Shown one piece after another: positions 61,023 to 64,000 of a DNA stretch of 64,000 nt. Where the stretch lies: positions 1-64,000 of the forward strand of contig JAJPIV010000024.1 of assembly GCA_021324595.1 (NCBI GenBank), written 5' to 3'. The notes below the pieces were generated by a model that was given only the letters and a program-made list of their open reading frames with translations, did not search any database and was not told the origin of the DNA. This DNA is from Actinomycetota bacterium (lineage in GTDB: Bacteria > Actinomycetota > Actinomycetes > Streptosporangiales > Streptosporangiaceae). How positions within the stretch are numbered: position 1 is the stretch's first letter; every line of letters begins with the position of its first letter. Position numbers and translations under genes: made by a program.

Positions 61023-62751
61023 CGGACACCCCGGCGCTGCCGAAGGTCGCCACGTCCCGCAGCACCCGGGCCGCCGCGGCGACGATGGGCAGCGCCAGCA
61101 CGGCCCCCGACCCCTCGCCGAGCCGCATGTCCAGGTCGAGCAGCGGTCGCAGGCCCAGTGCCGCCAGCGCGCGGCCGGCGCCCGGCTCGGTGGACCGGTG
61201 GCCGGCCACCAGGTAGTGCACCGCGTCGGGGGAGAACGCCGCCGCCGCGAGCGCGGCGGCGCAGGCGATCACCCCGTCCAGCACGACCGGCACCCGCAGC
61301 GCGGCCCCTGCCAGCAGGTACCCGGTGAGCGCGGCGTGCTCCAGCCCTCCGACGGCGGCCAGCACGCCCAGCGGGTCGGCGGGGTCGGGCTGGTGGCGGG
61401 CCAGGGCGCGGCGCACCACGTCCACCTTGCGCGCCCAGGTACGGTCATCGGCCCCGGTGCCCCGGCCGGTGACCTCCGCCGGGTCGCCGCCGGTGAAGGC
61501 CGCGATCAGCGCGGCCGAGGGGGTGGTGTTGGCGATGCCCATGTCCCCGGTGACCAGGCACCGGTTGCCCGCGGTGAAGAGATCCCTGGCCGTCTCGATC
61601 CCCGCCTCGACCGCGCGGCGCGCCTCCTCCCGGCTCATCGCGGGGCCGGCCGTCATGTCGGCGGTGCCGCGGCGCACCTTGCGGGCCAGCAGCCCGGGGG
61701 CCGGCGGGAGATCGGCCGCCACCCCGACATCCACCACGCAGACCTCCGCCCCCGCCTGGGCCGCGATCGCGTTCACCACCGCCCCGCCGGCCAGGAAGTT
61801 CGCCACCATCTGGGCGGTCACCTCCTGCGGCCACGGCGTCACCCCCTGGGCATGGACGCCGTGGTCGGCGGCGAACACCGCGACCGCCGCCGGCTCGGGC
61901 GGCGGCGGCGGGCACGCTCCGGCCATGCCGGCGAGCCGGACGGACAGGTCCTCCAGGTAGCCCAGCGAGCCCGCCGGCTTGGTGAGCTGGGCCTGGCGTT
62001 CCCGCGCCGCGTCCGCAGCCGCGCGGTCGGGCGGCCCGATGGCGGCCAGGGTGTCCGCCAGCAGGCTGGCGGGCCCAGCGCCGGGCAGGCCCCGCATCCC
62101 CCACCGGCCGTCATGCACCGCCCAGGCCAGCGGGCGCTGCCGCGCCCATCCCGACAGGGCCAGTTCCGGGGCGGGAGGGAACTCCGCGACGTGGCCGACG
62201 CACAGGTAGGCCACCACCTGCACGTGGCCCGGCAGGCCGAGCGTGGCGGCGAGCTCGCGTTCGTCGAAGAAGCTCACCCAGCCCACGCCGATGCCCTCGG
62301 CCCGGGCGGCGAGCCAGAGGTTCTGCACCGCGCAGGCCACCGAGTACGCGGCGACCTCCGGCTGGGCGTGCCGCCCCAGGACGTGCCGGCCGCCGCGGCC
62401 GGGATCGCAGGTCACCACCACGTTGACCGGGGCGTCCAGGATCGCCTCGATCTTGAGCCGGCGGAACGCCTGCGCCCTGGCCGCTGGCAGGGACGCCGCG
62501 AAGAGCTCCTGCTGCGCGAGGGCCAGCCGGCGCACCTGCTCACGGACCGCCCGGTCACGCAGGATGAGGAAGTCCCACGGCTGGCTGAGCCCGACGCTGG
62601 GCGCCTGGTGCGCGGCCGCCAGGAGCCGGGTCAGCAGGTCATCGCCGACCGGGTCGGGCAGGAACCCGGTGCGGACATCGCGCCTGGCCCCGGCGATCCG
62701 GTAGAACGCCTCGACCTCGCTCGCGGGGAACGCATGCGCGGGTTCAGTCAT
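61009..62751 (-). CDS. Fusion of BluB (DMB synthase) and CobT
   Basis: A 580-residue two-domain enzyme. Residues 1 to about 210 are BluB, an NAD(P)H-flavin nitroreductase-fold enzyme that fragments FMNH2 to 5,6-dimethylbenzimidazole; RRDVRTGFLPDPV and HQAPSVGLSQPWDFLIL are its hallmarks. Residues about 235-580 are CobT, nicotinate-nucleotide:dimethylbenzimidazole phosphoribosyltransferase, with LTKPAGSLGYLEDL, FAADHGVHAQGVTPWPQEVT (core motif) and GDMGIANTT. One chain thus makes the lower ligand base and activates it to alpha-ribazole phosphate. It overlaps the gene on each side (8 and 14 bases). Confidence 0.9.
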   Translation of the reverse strand: MTEPAHAFPASEVEAFYRIAGARRDVRTGFLPDPVGDDLLTRLLAAAHQAPSVGLSQPWDFLILRDRAVREQVRRLALAQQELFAASLPAARAQAFRRLKIEAILDAPVNVVVTCDPGRGGRHVLGRHAQPEVAAYSVACAVQNLWLAARAEGIGVGWVSFFDERELAATLGLPGHVQVVAYLCVGHVAEFPPAPELALSGWARQRPLAWAVHDGRWGMRGLPGAGPASLLADTLAAIGPPDRAAADAARERQAQLTKPAGSLGYLEDLSVRLAGMAGACPPPPPEPAAVAVFAADHGVHAQGVTPWPQEVTAQMVANFLAGGAVVNAIAAQAGAEVCVVDVGVAADLPPAPGLLARKVRRGTADMTAGPAMSREEARRAVEAGIETARDLFTAGNRCLVTGDMGIANTTPSAALIAAFTGGDPAEVTGRGTGADDRTWARKVDVVRRALARHQPDPADPLGVLAAVGGLEHAALTGYLLAGAALRVPVVLDGVIACAAALAAAAFSPDAVHYLVAGHRSTEPGAGRALAALGLRPLLDLDMRLGEGSGAVLALPIVAAAARVLRDVATFGSAGVSGARG

Positions 62752-63778
62752 GGAGCACCTCCCGGAGCGACCGGCTGAACGATTCGGAAGTCGCGGGGCC
62801 GCGGACGGCGATCCGCAGCCAGTCGGGCCCCAGCCCGGGGAACGTGTCGCCGCGGCGCACGGCGAAGCCCCGGCGGCGCAGCTCGCTCCGCACCCGGGTG
62901 CCGTCCGGGACGCGGATCAGGACGAACGGCGCCTGCGGGGCACCGGGCAGCACGACCCCGGGGATCGCCCGCAGCAGCCGGGTGAGATGCGCCCGGTGCT
63001 GCTGCGCCTGCCTGGCCGCGGCCGCCGCCTCGGCGACCGCCCGGGGCGAGGAGCAGGCGCACGCCGCAGCGAGGGCCGGGCTGGACACGGCCCACAGCGG
63101 CTGCGCCTCCCGCAGCCGCTGCAGCAGCCAGGCCGGGCCCAGCACGTAGCCGACCCGAAGGCCGGCCAGCCCCCAGGTCTTGGTCAGGCTCCGGATCACG
63201 AGAAGGCCCGGCATGCCCGGCACCCCGGCCAGGCTCTCGCCCTCGCCCGGCACCGCGTCCATGAAGGCCTCGTCGATCACCACCACCCGGCCCGGCCTGG
63301 CCAGCGCCGCCAGGTCGCGCGCGCGGTGCAGCACGGAGGTCGGGTTCGTCGGGTTGCCGATGATCACCAGATCGGCTTCCGGGGGCACCGCCGCGCCGGT
63401 CAGCCGGAACCCGCCGCCGGGTGGCAGCACCACGCGGCGCACCCGGTGACCCGCCGCGCGCAGGGCAGCCTCCGGCTCAGTGAACTGGGGGTGCACCACT
63501 ACCGCGTGCTCGGGCCGCAGCGCCCTGGCGATCAGGACGAACGCCTCAGCCGCCCCGGATGTGAGCAGCACCTCCCCGCGCGGGCGGCGGTGGCGTGCGG
63601 CCACCGCGGCGATGGCGGGCGCCGGGTCGGGGTAGGCCGCGAGATGGTCCAGGGTGCGCGCGAGCTCGGCGCGCAGCCAGCCCGGCGGTCCGGCCAGCCG
63701 CACGTTGACCGCCAGGTCGGTCAGCCCGGGCGCGAGCTCCGCGTCGCCATGGTGCCGGAGGTTCACGTCAGCGGCCAC
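62744..63778 (-). CDS. cobC: CobC/CobD-type threonine-phosphate decarboxylase (aminotransferase fold)
   Basis: A 344-residue PLP enzyme of the class I/II aminotransferase fold, related to HisC. Motifs: LTSGAAEAFVLIARAL, IIGNPTNPTSVLH, VVIDEAFMDAVPGE (PLP ring interaction) and the Schiff-base lysine in RSLTKTWGLAGLRVGY. In a cobalamin operon this fold usually makes the aminopropanol arm from threonine phosphate. A GTG at 63778 matches the N-terminus of relatives; a GTG at 63766 is close, and a frame open back to 63871 would run through the end of cbiX. The stop overlaps the BluB-CobT start by 8 bases. Confidence 0.85.
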   Translation of the reverse strand: MAADVNLRHHGDAELAPGLTDLAVNVRLAGPPGWLRAELARTLDHLAAYPDPAPAIAAVAARHRRPRGEVLLTSGAAEAFVLIARALRPEHAVVVHPQFTEPEAALRAAGHRVRRVVLPPGGGFRLTGAAVPPEADLVIIGNPTNPTSVLHRARDLAALARPGRVVVIDEAFMDAVPGEGESLAGVPGMPGLLVIRSLTKTWGLAGLRVGYVLGPAWLLQRLREAQPLWAVSSPALAAACACSSPRAVAEAAAAARQAQQHRAHLTRLLRAIPGVVLPGAPQAPFVLIRVPDGTRVRSELRRRGFAVRRGDTFPGLGPDWLRIAVRGPATSESFSRSLREVLHD

Positions 63779-64000
63779 GGCCGTGCCCCGGCGGGTGAGC
63801 GGCGCAGGTGGCGGGGACGGTGGCCGGCTCCCGCCGTTCCTGGCCTGGCTGGTGATCGTGCACGTGGTCATCCGGGTGATGGTGAGGGACCTGCGGGCGG
63901 CCCACCCGGTCCGCGATGCCGGGCATCTGCGCCCGGTAGGCGCAGGTGTCGCAGTTCATCCGGATGTCGCCGCGGATCGCCTCGGCGTAGCGCTCCAGCA
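63768..64000 (-). CDS. cbiX: Sirohydrochlorin cobaltochelatase (CbiX), C-terminal part
   Basis: The frame is open to the window edge on the minus strand; only the last 77 residues are visible. LERYAEAIRGDIRMNCDTCAYR followed by VGRPQVPHHHPDD (landmarks near the end) is the cysteine-and-histidine-rich C-terminus of actinobacterial CbiX-type chelatases, which insert cobalt into sirohydrochlorin. The remaining tail is His/Pro/Arg-rich. It would act right after the CysG-CobA domains encoded downstream. The next gene starts inside its last codons. Confidence 0.8.
   Translation of the reverse strand, partial: LERYAEAIRGDIRMNCDTCAYRAQMPGIADRVGRPQVPHHHPDDHVHDHQPGQERREPATVPATCAAHPPGHGRGR

Overview
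The window is a very high-GC chromosomal segment of an actinobacterium, probably a soil or filamentous actinomycete. This rests on GTG/TTG starts, ATGA/GTGA stop-start overlaps, and families common in actinomycetes: LCP ligase, DUF574 methyltransferase, DUF3040, DUF4232, a LuxR-type LAL regulator, FurA-KatG and CsoR. I see no rRNA, tRNA, CRISPR array, prophage or intact insertion sequence.

Layout. 1-4426: the end of an acyl-CoA dehydrogenase, an LCP cell-wall ligase, a HpaI-type aldolase, a CopD-like membrane protein and a small anchored protein. 4453-17970: a PucR regulator divergent from a nine-gene coupled operon (HyuA, HyuB, DUF917, a second HyuA-like ATPase, and a five-part Dpp/Opp-type ABC importer). 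It looks like an uptake and ring-opening route for a cyclic amide such as a hydantoin or thiohydantoin. 17915-23110: a small membrane protein, then a zinc-hook SMC/RloC-like ATPase coupled to a small protein with an Rx4H motif (a possible defence pair), then an acyl-CoA synthetase. 23361-29981: FurA-KatG, a tiny proline-rich repeat peptide, a 17-bp palindrome, a DUF3040 protein, a decayed NHL/kelch-type gene, a secreted exordium-like protein and a frameshifted LURP-one gene.

29890-33000 is a CsoR-CopZ-CopA copper-export cassette with a visible CsoR operator. 33154-36484 is a tightly coupled three-gene cassette: a coiled-coil protein, a DUF2791-like protein with a degenerate P-loop, and an intact BrxD-like ATPase, with no other BREX gene nearby. 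This is the best candidate for an undescribed system. 36516-54913 carries a DUF574 methyltransferase, a DUF2892 protein, a DrrAB exporter coupled to a chromate transporter, a sulfide:quinone oxidoreductase with a small partner, a P3A H+-ATPase, a LAL regulator, lipoproteins, a methyltransferase, and a membrane acyltransferase coupled to a two-thioredoxin-fold/thioredoxin-reductase fusion.

54993-56036 is a zinc alcohol dehydrogenase. From there to the end, on the minus strand, runs a cobalamin operon: CbiX (cut by the edge), CobC, a BluB-CobT fusion, a CysG-CobA-CobU triple fusion, CobS, and then the B12-dependent ribonucleotide reductase NrdJ. Cofactor synthesis is therefore placed in line with a major cofactor user.

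Functions come from motif and family recognition by eye. No searches were run, and start sites are judged from ribosome-binding sites and overlaps.
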